DNA of 64,000 nucleotides from Okapia johnstoni (lineage: Eukaryota > Chordata > Mammalia > Artiodactyla > Giraffidae). The stretch is from the NCBI GenBank assembly GCA_024291935.2, contig CM044312.1, forward strand, positions 46,320,001-46,384,000. The letters run 5' to 3'. Shown here piece after piece: positions 22,639 to 32,830 of this stretch. The stretch's first letter is position 1, and every line of letters begins with the position of its first letter. A model generated the notes under the pieces. That model was not told where the DNA came from and did no database searches. It saw only the letters and a list, made by a program, of their open reading frames with translations. The position numbers and the translations under genes were made by a program.

Positions 22639-22965
22639 CCGTGCTGTTGTGCTTAATCACTCAGTCGTGTCAAACTCTTTGCGACCCCATGGACTGTAGC
22701 CCGTCAGGCTCCTCTGTCCATGGGAATTCTCCAGGCAAGAATACTGGAGAGGGTTGCCATGCCCTCCTCCAGGGGATCTTCCCAACCCTGGGATTGAACC
22801 CAGGTCTCTCTCACTACAGGTGGTTCTTTACCATCTGAGCCACCAGGGAAGACCAAGAATACTGGAGTGGGTAGCCCATCCCTTCTCCAGGGGATCTTCC
22901 CAACCCAGGAATCAAACTAGGGTCTCCTGCATTGCAGACAGATTCTTTACCAGGTGGGTTACTTA
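22639..22965 (-). repeat. Bov-tA SINE, tandem two-head form
   Basis: Reading on the minus strand, a tRNA-like head with a truncated body (22965 to 22855) is followed by a second complete head plus body (22852 to 22639). Both heads keep a recognisable B-box region ('gaatcaaactagg' and 'gggattgaaccc'). The join is at 'gagccaccagggaagacc' followed by 'aagaatactggagtgggtag'. Confidence 0.88.
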
Positions 22966-23135
22966 ACAAATAACACTACTTTTCTTTCAAAAAGTAGATA
23001 CAAGCTATTGCTGAGTAGAAAAGTCATGGCTCTCAGTTGGATCTCAAATCAAAGCATGCACCTTACCACTTCATAACCAAAACAACTTAACAAAGTCTAC
23101 CTAACATAGGTGGCCTCAGTTCACTTCAGTTCAGT

Positions 23136-23828
23136 TCAGTCACTCAGTCGTGTCAGATTCTTTGCGACCCCATGAACCGCAGCACGCCAGGCCTCCCTGT
23201 CCATCACCAACTCCCAGAGTTTACCCAAACTCATGTCCATCGAGTTGGTGATGCCATCCAGCCATCTCATCCTCTGTCGTCCCCTTCTCCTGCCCCCAAT
23301 TCTTCCCAGCATCAGGGTCTTTTCCAATGAGTCAACTCTTTGCATGAGGTGGCCAAAGTATTGGAGTTTCAGCTTCAACATCAGTCCTTCCAATGAACAC
23401 CCAGGACTGATCTCCTTTAGGATGGACTGATTGGATCTCCTTGCAGTCTGAGGGACTCTCAAGAGTCTTCTCCAACACCACAGTTCAAAAGAATCAATTC
23501 TTTGGCGCTCAGCTTTCTTCACAGTCCAACTCTCACATCCATACATGACTACTGGAAAAACCATAGCCTTGACTAGATGGAACTTTGTTGGCAAAGTAAT
23601 GTCTCTGCTTTTTAATATGCTCTCTAGGTTGGTCATAACTTTCCTTCCAAGGAGTAAGCGTCTTTTAATTTCATGGCTGCAATCACCATCTGCAGTGATT
23701 TTGAAGCCCCCAAAAATAAAGTCTCTCACTGTTTCCACTGTTTCCCCATCTATTTCCCATGAAGTGATGGGGCCAGATGCCATGATCTTAGTTTTCTGAA
23801 TGTTGAGCTTTAAGCCAACATTTTCCAC
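23136..23828 (-). pseudogene. BovB ORF C-terminal region (decayed)
   Basis: 230 codons, overlapping the reverse transcriptase frame by 41 bases because of a frameshift. It begins with [14 protein letters not shown] just downstream of motif C and includes [20 protein letters not shown] and the conserved tail ending near ThrArgLeuSerAsp. The same C-terminal region appears in the truncated copies at 41040, 48651 and 62289. Its function in RTE elements is not established; the segment is long and open, so damage here is limited to point changes. Confidence 0.9.
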
Positions 23829-24663
23829 TCTCCTCTTTCACTTTCATCAAGAGGCTTTTTAGTTCTTCTTCACTTTCTGCCATAAGGGTGGTGTCATCTG
23901 CATATCTGAAGTTATTGATATTTCTCCCGGAAATCTTGATTCCAGCTTGTGCTTCTTCCAGTCCAGCATTTCTCATGATGTACTCTGCATATAAGTTAAA
24001 TAAGCAGGGTGACAATATACAGCCTTGATGTACTCCTTTTCCTATTTGGAACCAGTCTGTTGTTCCATGTCCAGTTCTAACTGTTGCTTCCTGACCTGCA
24101 TACAGGTTTCTCAAGAGGCAGGTCAGGTGGTCAGATATTCCCATCTCTTTCAGAATTTTCCACAGTTTATTGTGATCCACACAGTCAAAGGCTTTGGCAC
24201 AGTCAATAAAGCAGAAATAGATGTTTTTCTGGAACTCTCTTGCTTTTTCAATGATCCAATGGATGTTGACAATTTGATCTCTGGTTCCTCTGTCTTTCCT
24301 AAAACCAGCTTGAACATCCAGAAGTTCACAGTTCACGTATTGCTGAAGCCTGGCTTGGAGAATTTTGAGCATTACTTTACTAGCGTGTGAGATGAGTGCA
24401 ATTGTGTGGTAGTTTGAGCATTCTTTGGCATTGCCTTTCTTTGGGATTGGAATGAAAACTGACCTTTTCCAGTCCTGTGGCCACTGCTGAGTTTTCCAGA
24501 TTTGCTGGCATATCAAGTGCAGCACTTTCACAGCATCATCTTTGAGGATTTGGAATAGCTCAACTGGAATTCCATCACCTCCACTAGCTTTGTTCGAGGT
24601 GATGCTTTCTAAGGCCCACTTGACTTCACATTCCAGGATGTCTGGCTCTAGGTGAGTGATCAC
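23788..24663 (-). pseudogene. BovB reverse transcriptase domain (decayed)
   Basis: 291 codons covering most of the palm and fingers. Motif A reads IDCAKAFD at residues 153-160, motif B GVHQGCILSPCLFN at 210-223, and motif C FRYADD at 252-257, so the catalytic aspartates remain. After about residue 279 the family sequence leaves this frame and resumes in the frame that starts at 23828, which marks a small frameshift. In an intact element the protein copies BovB RNA, and in trans SINE RNA, at the nicked target. A damaged remnant and not a host gene. Confidence 0.92.
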
Positions 24664-24866
24664 ACCATCGTGATTATCTGGGTCGTGAAGATCTTTTTTG
24701 TACAGTTCTTCTGTGTATTCTTGCCATCTCTTCTTAATATCTTCTGCTTATGTTAGGTCCATACCATTTCTGTCCTTTATCGAGCCCATCTTTGCATGAA
24801 ATGTTCCCTTGGTATCTCTCATTTTCTTGAAGAGATCTCTAGTCTTTCCCATTCTGTTGTTTTCCT

Positions 24867-25325
24867 CTATTTCTTTGCATTGATCGCTGAGGCTTTCTTA
24901 TATGTCCTTGCTATTCTTTGGAACTCTGCATTCAGATGGGAATATCTTTCCTTTTCTCCTTTGCTTTTCGCTTCTCTTCTTTTCACAGCTATTTGTAAGG
25001 CCTCCTCAGACAGCCATTTTGCTTTTTTGCATTTCTTTTCTATGGGGATGGTCTTGATCCCTGTCTCCTGTACAATGTCACGAACCTCTGTCCATAGTTC
25101 ATCAGGCACTCTGTCTATCAGATCTAGTCCCTTAAATCTATTTCTCAGTTCCACTGTATAATCATAAGGGATTTGATTTAGGTCATACCTGAATGGTTTA
25201 GTGGTTTTCCCTACTGTCTTCAATTTAAGTCTGAATTTGGCAATAAGGAGTTCATGATCTGAGCCACAGTCAGCTCCCGCTCTTGTTTTGCTGACTGTAT
25301 AGAGCTTCTCCATCTTTGGCTGCAA
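24867..25325 (-). pseudogene. BovB endonuclease C-terminus and linker (decayed)
   Basis: 152 codons. Residues 20-25 read CGSDHE, containing the SDH motif that closes APE-type endonuclease domains. It is followed by the charged linker typical of BovB between endonuclease and reverse transcriptase (ELWTEVRDIVQETG, KKAKWLSEEALQ). It lies between the N-terminal endonuclease frame upstream and the reverse transcriptase frame downstream on the minus strand, in a different reading frame from the former. The sequence between 25325 and 25532 holds the missing middle of the domain but contains stops. Confidence 0.87.
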
Positions 25326-25531
25326 AGAATATAATCAATCTGATTTTGGTGTTGACCATCTGGTGATGTCCATGTGTCCAGTCTTCTCTTGTGTTGTTGG
25401 AAGAGGGTGTTTGCTATGGCCAGTGCGTTGTCTTGGCAGAACTCTATTAGCCTTTGCCCTGCTTCATTCTGTACTCCAAGGCAAAATTTGCCTGTTACTC
25501 CAGGTGTTTCTTGACTTCCTACTTTTGCATT

Positions 25532-26263
25532 TCAGTCCCATATAATGAAAAGGACATCTTTTTTGGGTGTTAGTTCTAAAAGGTCTTGTAGGTCTTCATA
25601 GAACCGTTCAACTTCAGTTTCTTTAGCGTTACTGGTTGGGGCATAGGCTTGGATTACTGTGATATTGAATGGTTTGCCTTGGAAACAGACAGAGACCATT
25701 CTGTCGTTTTTGAGATTGCATCCAAGTACTGCATTTCGGACTCTTTTGTTGACCATGATGGCTACTACATTTCTTCTATGGGATTCCTGCCCACAGTAGT
25801 AGATATAATGGTCATCTGAGTTAAATTCACCCATTCCAGTCCATTTTAGTTTGCTGATTCCTAGAATGTTGACATTCACTCTTGCCATCTCCTGTTTGAC
25901 CACTTCCAATTTGCCTTGATTCATGGCCCTAACATTCCAGGTTCCTATGCAATATTGCTCTTTACAGCATCGGACCTTGCTTCTATCACCAGTCACATCC
26001 ACAACTGGGTACTGTTTTTGCTTTGGCTCCATCACATCATTCCTTCTGGAGTTATTTCTCCACTGATCTCCAGTAGCATATTGGGCACCTACCGACCTGG
26101 GGAATTCCTCTTTCAGTGTCCTATCATTTTGCCTTTTCATACTGTTCATGGGATTCTCAAGGCAAGAATACTGAAGTGGTTTGCCATTCCCTTCTCTAGT
26201 GGACCACATTCTGTCAGACCTCTCCACCATGACCCGTCTATCTTGGGTGGCCCCATACAGCAT
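25532..26263 (-). pseudogene. BovB endonuclease domain, N-terminal part (decayed)
   Basis: 243 codons. Residues 1-100 are the BovB N-terminal extension. An APE-type endonuclease starts near residue 106 with the motif GTWNVR. Residues 136-143 read ISKLKWTG, where the family normally has a glutamate at residue 138, a metal-binding catalytic position; here it is lysine. QAYAPT follows at 205-210. The frame stops right after residue 243, inside the region that should continue into the GDWN-type motif, so a frameshift or stop ends the domain early. In an active element this domain nicks target DNA to prime reverse transcription. Assignment of the domain is firm; the expectation for residue 138 is from knowledge of the family and was not checked by alignment. 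Confidence 0.88.
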
Positions 26264-26438
26264 GACTTAGTTTCATTGAGTTACACAAGGCTGTGGTCCG
26301 TGTGATCAGATTGGCTAGTTTTCTGTGATTATGGTTTCAGTGTGTCTGCCCTCTGATGCCCTCTCACAACACCTACCATCTTACTTGGATTTCTCTTACC
26401 TTGGACGTGGGGTAGTACTAGGCTAACATGGGTAGCCT

Positions 26439-26759
26439 AATATTCATGGGTAGCAGGCAAAATATTCCAGAAGGAAGAAATGTATCTTGAGTAGTTAACT
26501 AGTAAAGGCAGAAATTCATTAGGAAATCCAGTGAAATTCAAAAATCTATAAAACCATCATATGCAGAAATTTAGATTTTCTAAGATACAACTTGGGCTGT
26601 CTTCGTATGAGATGGTAGATCTGTCAGATTCAGATTTTTTAAGTTAGTGGGATTCTTCAGGTGGTTATAAGTTCTAAAACTATATTAAGGTTATTGGGTA
26701 TTGAAAACTGGAGTATAAATGGCACCAAATTCAGCAAGAAGAAAGTAATCTAACTTCCT
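26439..26759. other. Unique DNA, nothing recognised
   Basis: AT-rich, no gene and no nameable repeat between the BovB target site and the LTR-like repeat that follows. Confidence 0.45.
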
Positions 26760-27285
26760 CGATTCTTGCCTCACATTTTTATCTTTGTGGGTCCTTTTGA
26801 GGGAATCAAGACAACCATAACAGGAATGTTTGTTTCTCAGTGTCAGTAGCAGCTGGAATTCTGAAAGCCTGAGAGCTGGAAGCATCTGTAGGTTCTTCTC
26901 TCTTATGTCTGGAGGTTGATGATGACTGTGGGCTAAAGTCCTAGGTGGATCTGAGGGTCAGATTACCCATACATGGCTTTTCCATGTGGCTTTGGCTTCT
27001 TGAAAACATGGCAGATGGGGTCCAAGGGCAAGTGTCCTGAGAGAAGGAGCCAGGTGGACTTTATATCCTTTTTATGACCTATCCTTGGAAGTTATATACT
27101 AATATCATCACTCCATTTGTGGTCAGTCAAACTAAGATTCTAGGGGAGGGAATATAGACCTGGGGAAGTCTATGGACCTCCATCTCTGGGTGGAGAAATG
27201 TCAGGTACCTTGTAAAAAGATCACATGGGATGGGATAAATGTATCAATGTTGCCATCTCTGGGAAATTCAATCTGCCATACCATC
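26760..27285 (-). repeat. MLT1-like (ERVL-MaLR) LTR, partial
   Basis: Contains 'atgtctggaggttgatgatg', 'catggcagatggggtccaag', 'tttttatgacctatccttgg' and 'gtcacat/tcacatgggatggga' type blocks in the order also seen in the minus-strand LTR at 55218-55860. The end carrying the 3' LTR terminus is not clear. Solo, non-coding and heavily diverged. Confidence 0.55.
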
Positions 27286-27789
27286 CAAGAGAGGAGAGAT
27301 TATAGTTAGTAATGACATTAATGCTAGAAAGGACCTGTAGACATGGTTAATGGTGTGCCTCTTTTGTCAGATCCTGGACTAACCATGCAAAATCACAGAT
27401 ACAGGTAAAACATCTTCAAAGTTGTGTCCCTACTTCACCTTTTACTTCAGTCTTCTATTTCTGCTTCCTTCTCTCCCAAAGGCTCATTGTCCCCTAATGC
27501 CTCATAGATGCCCAGACTCCTTCCTCTACCTTCCATACAAACTTATCCTTGGCTGTCCCAATTCGCCAAATCCCCAGGAGATATCACTTTCACTTGCTAA
27601 AATGAAAATAGCTTGACCTTTTAGCCATCTTGGAGAATAAACACGTTTCTACAATGGGAGGGCTCTGTGAAAACAGTGTCATATACCAAGGCTTGGTCTG
27701 GAAAACTGGTAAAGCCAATAAAGCTCTTGATAATTTGTGCTTTTAGGGAATTTACTCCTTTGTTCAAAAGAGCAAAACGGTGTCCTTGA
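27286..27789. other. Unique DNA, nothing recognised
   Basis: No gene or repeat that I can name. Confidence 0.45.
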
Positions 27790-27917
27790 TACTCACCCCA
27801 CTGTTAACTCTTGTTATCTGTGGAATTATGTTTGATTTTTCTTTTATCCTTTTGTATTTTCAATCGTTTATAAGTTTTCCACAAAAAAATGTGTGATTGA
27901 TTTTGTAGTTGGGAAAC
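27790..27917 (+). repeat. Old L1 3' UTR fragment
   Basis: 'tgttatctgtggaattatgt', 'ttcttttatccttttgtatt' and 'taagttttccacaaaaaaat' resemble the 3' UTR of an old mammalian L1; the opposite-strand counterpart is at 36190-36420. Low to moderate confidence. Confidence 0.45.
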
Positions 27918-28843
27918 AAAGCTATTTTAAAACTTTTATTGAGATATGATTCATGTACTTTACACCTGTTTAAAATGTACAATTCAGTTGCTTTAGTATA
28001 TTCACAAAGTTGTGCATTCATCACCACAATCAACTTTAGAAAATTTTTATTACCCCAGAAAGAAACTCCATACCTCTTGTGTGTCGCTTTCTCAATACAA
28101 ATCTGCATCCTACACCACTATTTTATATATCTATAGATTTGCCTAGGCTGGACCTTTCATGTAGAATGGAATCATATAACACGTGGCCTTTGTAATGGGC
28201 TTCTTTCATGTAGCACAATGTTTTTAAGGTTCATACATGTTGTAGAATGCATCAGTACTTCTTTTCCTTTTATTGCTTAACAATATTCCATTGTATGGAT
28301 ATATCACATTTTATTTATCCATTCATCAGTTGAGGGAAATCTGAGTTATTTCTACTTCTTGGCTATTATGAATAATGCTGCTATGAACATTCATTTACAA
28401 TCTGAGAATGGAAACATTGTTTCATTTCTAAGCACCTTAATTTTTTCCAAAGTGGATGCACCATTTTACATTCATATCAGCAGTGTATATGAGGGTTCTA
28501 AATTCTCCATTTCCTTGTTAACATGGACTATTATCTGTCTTTTTTACTCTAGTCATCCTACTAGATGTAAGGTGACATCTCATTGTGGTTTTGTTTTTCA
28601 TTTCATGAATGGTTAATGATTTTGATCATTTTTTCATGTGCTTGTTGGCCATTTGTATTAATACATCTTCTCAGGAGAAACGTTTATTCAAATCCTTTAT
28701 CTATTTTTCAATTGCGTTGCCTTTTTTAATGGGATTGTAGTAGCTCTTTCTATATTTTAGGTAGAAGTCTTTTTATCAGATATATGATGTGCCAATTTTT
28801 TCTCCCATTCAGTGAATTGTCTTTTCACTTAATGATGTCTTTT

Positions 28844-29187
28844 TAAAAAATATAATTTTATTTATTTGGCCGTGCTGGGTCTTTGTTGCTGTGCAGACTT
28901 TTCTCTAGTTGTAGCAAATGGGGGCTTCTCTCTAGTTGTGGTGCATATGCTACTCACTGCAGTGGCTTCTCTTGTTACAGAGCAGTCTCTAGAGTGTTTG
29001 GGCTTCAGTAGTTGTGGCACATGGGCTCAGCAGTTGCGGCTCCCAGGCTCTAGAACATAAGCTCGGTAGTTGTGGCACACAGGCCTAGTTGTCCTGTGGC
29101 ATGTGGGTTCTTCCTGGACCAGAGATCAAACCCATGTCTCCCGCATTGGCCAGCGGATTCTTTACCACTGAGCCACCAGGGAAGCCC
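28844..29187 (-). repeat. CHR-type SINE (long form) nested in L1
   Basis: Reverse complement from 'gccaccagggaagccc' to 'tatttatttggccgtgctgg', with the repeated 'tagttgtggcacatgggctc' blocks of the long CHR form. A perfect 16-bp target-site duplication, cttaatgatgtctttt, lies at 28828-28843 and 29188-29203, and the flanking L1 text reads continuously when the insert is removed. Confidence 0.94.
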
Positions 29188-30346
29188 CTTAATGATGTCT
29201 TTTGAAGCACAGAGGTTTTTTCATTTTGATGATGCCCAATTTACCTATTTTATTTTGTTGCTTGTACTTTAGTGTACTATATGTTTTTTTTAAAAACTGC
29301 ATAATACAAGGTCACAAAGATTTACCCCCATGTTTTCTTCTAACAGTTTTATAGTTTCAGCACTCATATTTAGGTTTGATCCATTTTGAGCTAATTTTTG
29401 CATATGATGTGACATAGGAGTCTAACTTCATTTTTTGGTATGTGGATATCTAACTGTCCAAGTATAATTTGTTAAAGAGACTGTTCTTTTCATTGTTGAA
29501 TTGCTTTGTCAAAAATCAATTGACATAAATGCTTATTTATGTTATTTTGTTTGTTTATCAATTTTACTAATTGATTTATACGTCTACCTTTATGCCAATA
29601 CTGCAATGTCTTGGATACAACAGTTTTGTAATAAGTTTTGAAACTGGGACACATGAGTTCTCCAACTTGTTGTCCATTTTCCAGATTGTTTTGGCTGTTA
29701 TGGTTTCCTTGTATTCTCTTATGAATTTTAGGATCAGTTTGTCAACTTCTGCAGAGAAGTCTGCTGGAATTTTGAAAAGGATTGTGCTAAAACCAAAACC
29801 ATAGATCAATCTGTGGAATATTGCCATCTTAACAATACTACATCTTCTGATCCATGAACATGTGATGCTATGCCATTTATTTAGGTTTTTAATTTCTTTC
29901 AGCAACATTTTATAGGTTTCAGAGCAGGAGTTTTGCATGCAAAATTTTGTTAAACCTGCTAAACAATAAATTTTTGTTAAATTTATTCCTAAGTATTTTA
30001 GTTTTTCTTGGTGCTATGACAAATGTAGCTATTGCCTTGATACTTTTCATTGGTTCATTGCCACCATACAGCAATACAGGAGAGTTTTGTGTGTTGATCT
30101 TGTATTTTGCAACCTTGTTGAACTCATTTATTAGTTCTAATAGTTTGTTTTAGTGGATTTTAAGGATTTTCTATACACAAGATCGTGTCATCTGTAAATA
30201 AAGATAATTTTATTTCTTTGTCTTCAATCTGTATAACTTTTATTTCATTTTCTTGCCTAATTGCCCTGGCTAGACCTTCCAGCATAGTGTTGAATATAAT
30301 TAGTAGGGATGGACATCTGTGTTTTCTTTTTGATTTTGGGGGAAAA

Positions 30347-30421
30347 ACATGCAGCCTGCTGCAGTCTATGGGGTCACAAATAGTCAGACATGACTGAGTG
30401 ACAGAACTGAAATGAACTGAT
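30347..30421 (+). repeat. BovB 3' end, short fragment
   Basis: 'gcctgctgcagtctatgggg', 'tagtcagacatgactgagtg' and the BovB-type tail 'gaactgaaatgaactga'. Extreme 5' truncation, about 75 bases retained, within L1 ORF2. Confidence 0.82.
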
Positions 30422-31046
30422 GATATTGGCTTTGGCTTTTTCATAGATGTCTTTCATTAGATTGAAGAAGTTTTCTTTTATTCCTGTTTGTTGAATATTT
30501 TTTATCAAAAATGGTGAATTGAATTTTGTCAAAAGCTTTTTCTGTGTCTATCAAGATGACTATGTGTATGTGGTTTTTGTCCATATTCTATTGATGTGGT
30601 GTATTACACTAATTGATTTTCAGGTGTTAGTGTTGAATTCCTAGGATAAATGCCACTTGAGAATAGTGTGCGATCCTTTTTACATACTGCTAGTGTTTCA
30701 TTGAGAACTTTGGGGTCCATATTCAGGAGAGATATTGCTCTGTAGTTTTCTTTCCATATGATATTTTTTATGTTTGATTTTGGTATCAAAATTATGGTGC
30801 CTTATAAAGTGAGTTGAAAGTCTTCCCTTCTTTCTTAATTTTTGGACAAGTTTGTGAAGAATTCGAATTGGTTACTCTTTATATATGTTCAATAGAATTA
30901 ATCAGTGATGAAATCTGGGCCTGGGCTTTTCTTTGTGAGAGGTTTTTTGATTACTAATTCAATCTCTTTACTTATAGGCTTAGTCATGTTCTCTGTTTTC
31001 TTCTTGAGTAAATTTGACAGTTCATTTCTTTCCAGGAATTTAACAG

Positions 31047-31152
31047 CAACCCACTCCAGTATTCAAAGCTGGAGAATTCCATAGACAGAAGAGCCTGGTG
31101 GAATACAGTCCTTGGGATCTCAAAGAGTCGGACACGACTGAGCGACTAACAC
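31047..31152 (+). repeat. Bov-tA/Bov-A SINE, 5'-truncated
   Basis: Starts mid-body ('caacccactccagtattcaa') and ends with 'gactgagcgactaacacttc'. It lacks the tRNA-like head and lies within L1. Confidence 0.9.
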
Positions 31153-31479
31153 TTCCTTTAAGTTATCTAAATCACTGGCATACAGTTGTTCATAGTATTC
31201 CCTTATAATGCTTTTTATTTCTGTAAGGTCGGTAATAATACCCTTCTTTCATTTCTGATTTTTAGCAATTTGAGTTTTCTCTCTTTTCTTGTTCGGTTTA
31301 GCTAAAAGTTTTTTTTTTTTCAGTTTTTTTTGATCTTCTTGAAGGATCAACTTTGGGCTTCATTGTTTTTATTTACTATTTTGTGTTCTCTATTTCACTA
31401 ATTTCTGCTCTGATCCTTTTTATTGCCTTCCTTCTGCTTGCTAAAAAGCCATTTTTGAGTTATTAAAAAGAAGAAAAAT

Positions 31480-31955
31480 TATTTATCCAGTATACTATTG
31501 ATGGCCATTTGAACCATTTCCAGATAGAAGCTACTATGGGTAAAGTTGTATGAACATTTTTAACATGTATTTATATGAATATATATTTTCATTTCCCTTG
31601 GATAAATATCTATAGAAGGATTAGGAGTGAAGTAGGTGTGTGTTTAACTTGTCAAGAAACTGTCAGACAATTTTCCAAAGTAGTTGTACCATTTTATATG
31701 CCAACCAGAATCACCACACCTTTCCAACATGCAGTATTGTCATTCTTTTTCTGTTTAACCCTTCTGATAGAAATATAGTGATATCTTCTGGTTTTAGTTT
31801 GCGTTCCCCTGATAATCAATGAAATTGATCACCTTTTCACTCCTGTCAAAGTGATTGCTCGAATTTTTGTCCTCATTTCTATTGGGATGTTTGCCCTTTT
31901 CTTGTTGATTTGAGTTCTTTATATATTCTGCATATGAATCATTTATGAAATAAAT
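31480..31955 (-). repeat. Second L1 3' UTR fragment
   Basis: 'gtcagacaattttccaaagt', 'taccattttatatgccaacc', 'gtgatatcttctggttttag' and 'tgagttctttatatattctg' match the L1 3' UTR in reverse complement, repeating a part already present in the neighbouring L1, so it is a separate insertion. Confidence 0.85.
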
Positions 31956-31959
31956 TATA

Positions 31960-32453
31960 GTACTCAGATGGGGTTCAGGACACACTGCCCTAAAATATGG
32001 CATCTTGAATATTTAAAGTTAAAGGAATTTGAGAAATGGCATGTATAGGAAGGACTTTCTGATCTTCCCTTGAAGCAGGTCGTAAAACCCCCTCATGCTG
32101 TCATGTGAAAGATGGTCTCCCAATATTCAGAGGAAAGGAGTATCCTTATCTCCAAAGATGAAGGGACACAGAGAGGAAGCTGAATGAACAGGCCTTGCTA
32201 AGTCTCCCCCAGTTTACTGTACTTACTTTACACCCTTTGTCCTATCATCTCTTTCCACCCTTCATCAAACCTAGCATAAAAACACTCAGATTTAATCATT
32301 TCCTCATGTCTCCATTTCCTTATGAAGGCTCTTGAGTCATGTAAAACATATTAAATAAATTTGTATGCTTTTCTCTTGTTAACTTGTCTTTTGTTACAGG
32401 GTCCCAGTTAGGAACTTAGAAGTGTAGAGAAAAAATATTTTTCCTCCCTTACA
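31960..32453 (+). repeat. ERVL-type (MLT2-like) solo LTR
   Basis: About 490 bases with 'aaaatatggcatcttgaata' near the start. A polyadenylation signal aataaa lies at 32354-32359, followed by 'gtatgcttttctcttgttaa', 'cttttgttacagggtcccag' and a 3' end 'tttttcctcccttaca'. No internal retroviral genes flank it, so it is a solo LTR. Family named by eye. Confidence 0.7.
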
Positions 32454-32454
32454 G

Positions 32455-32830
32455 TACATTTACACAATGGACTACCAGACAGCAATCAAAGTGAATGAAC
32501 TATTGCTATATACAGTTATGTAGATAAACTCACAGACATAAAAATGAGCAAAAAGGGGGCATTATAAAAATGTACATGCTGTGTAATTCTATATGCATAA
32601 AGTTAAAAAACTGGCAAAACTAACCTACTGTGTTATAAGTCAGGAGAGTAGTTCCTTTTAGGATACTGGGTATAACTCAGAGGATGCATATGGGGACTTC
32701 TGGGGTCTTGGTAACATTCTATTCTTCAACAGGTAACTGGTTACACAGGTGGGCCAACTTCATGAAAATCTATGGAGTTGTCACCTTGCAGTTTGTATAC
32801 TTCTCTGAATGTTATACTTGAACACTTAGA
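32455..32830 (+). repeat. L1 3' UTR fragment
   Basis: 'cacaatggactaccagacag', 'tgctgtgtaattctatatgc', 'aaactggcaaaactaaccta' and 'cttctggggtcttggtaaca' follow the plus-strand order of an L1 3' region. Opposite in orientation to the two L1 copies on its left. Confidence 0.75.

Larger units (their letters stand above)
23117..26422 (-). mobile_element. BovB (RTE-type) LINE, full length, ORF broken
   Basis: The element spans about 3.3 kb on the minus strand, the usual full length for BovB. The 3' end is the GAACTGAA-type terminal repeat at 23117-23140 and the 5' end lies near 26422. A 16-bp imperfect target-site duplication (14 of 16 matching) is at 23101-23116 and 26423-26438. The single ORF of an active element (endonuclease, linker, reverse transcriptase, C-terminal region) is split into at least four frames by shifts and stops, so this copy cannot move by itself. 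Confidence 0.96.
27918..31440 (-). mobile_element. L1 LINE, 5'-truncated, interrupted by three insertions
   Basis: Minus-strand L1. The 3' UTR (27918-28843 and 29188-29400) reads 'ttattgagatatgattcatg', 'ggatatatcacattttattt' and 'attatgaataatgctgctat'. ORF2 remnants follow: 29576-29938 encodes 120 residues of the region after the reverse transcriptase (SWIRRCSIVKMAIF), 30160-30444 includes the motif C region as FTDDTILCIENP, and 30604-30789 has ENYRAISLLNMD. All frames are broken. Insertions inside it: CHR SINE 28844-29187, BovB end 30347-30421 and Bov-tA fragment 31047-31152. The 5' edge near 31440 lies within ORF2. Confidence 0.93.

Noticed and set aside
27918..31440. Possibility that the L1 ORF2 remnants encode a functional protein
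   Set aside because: Stops and frameshifts throughout, 5' truncation, and three insertions.
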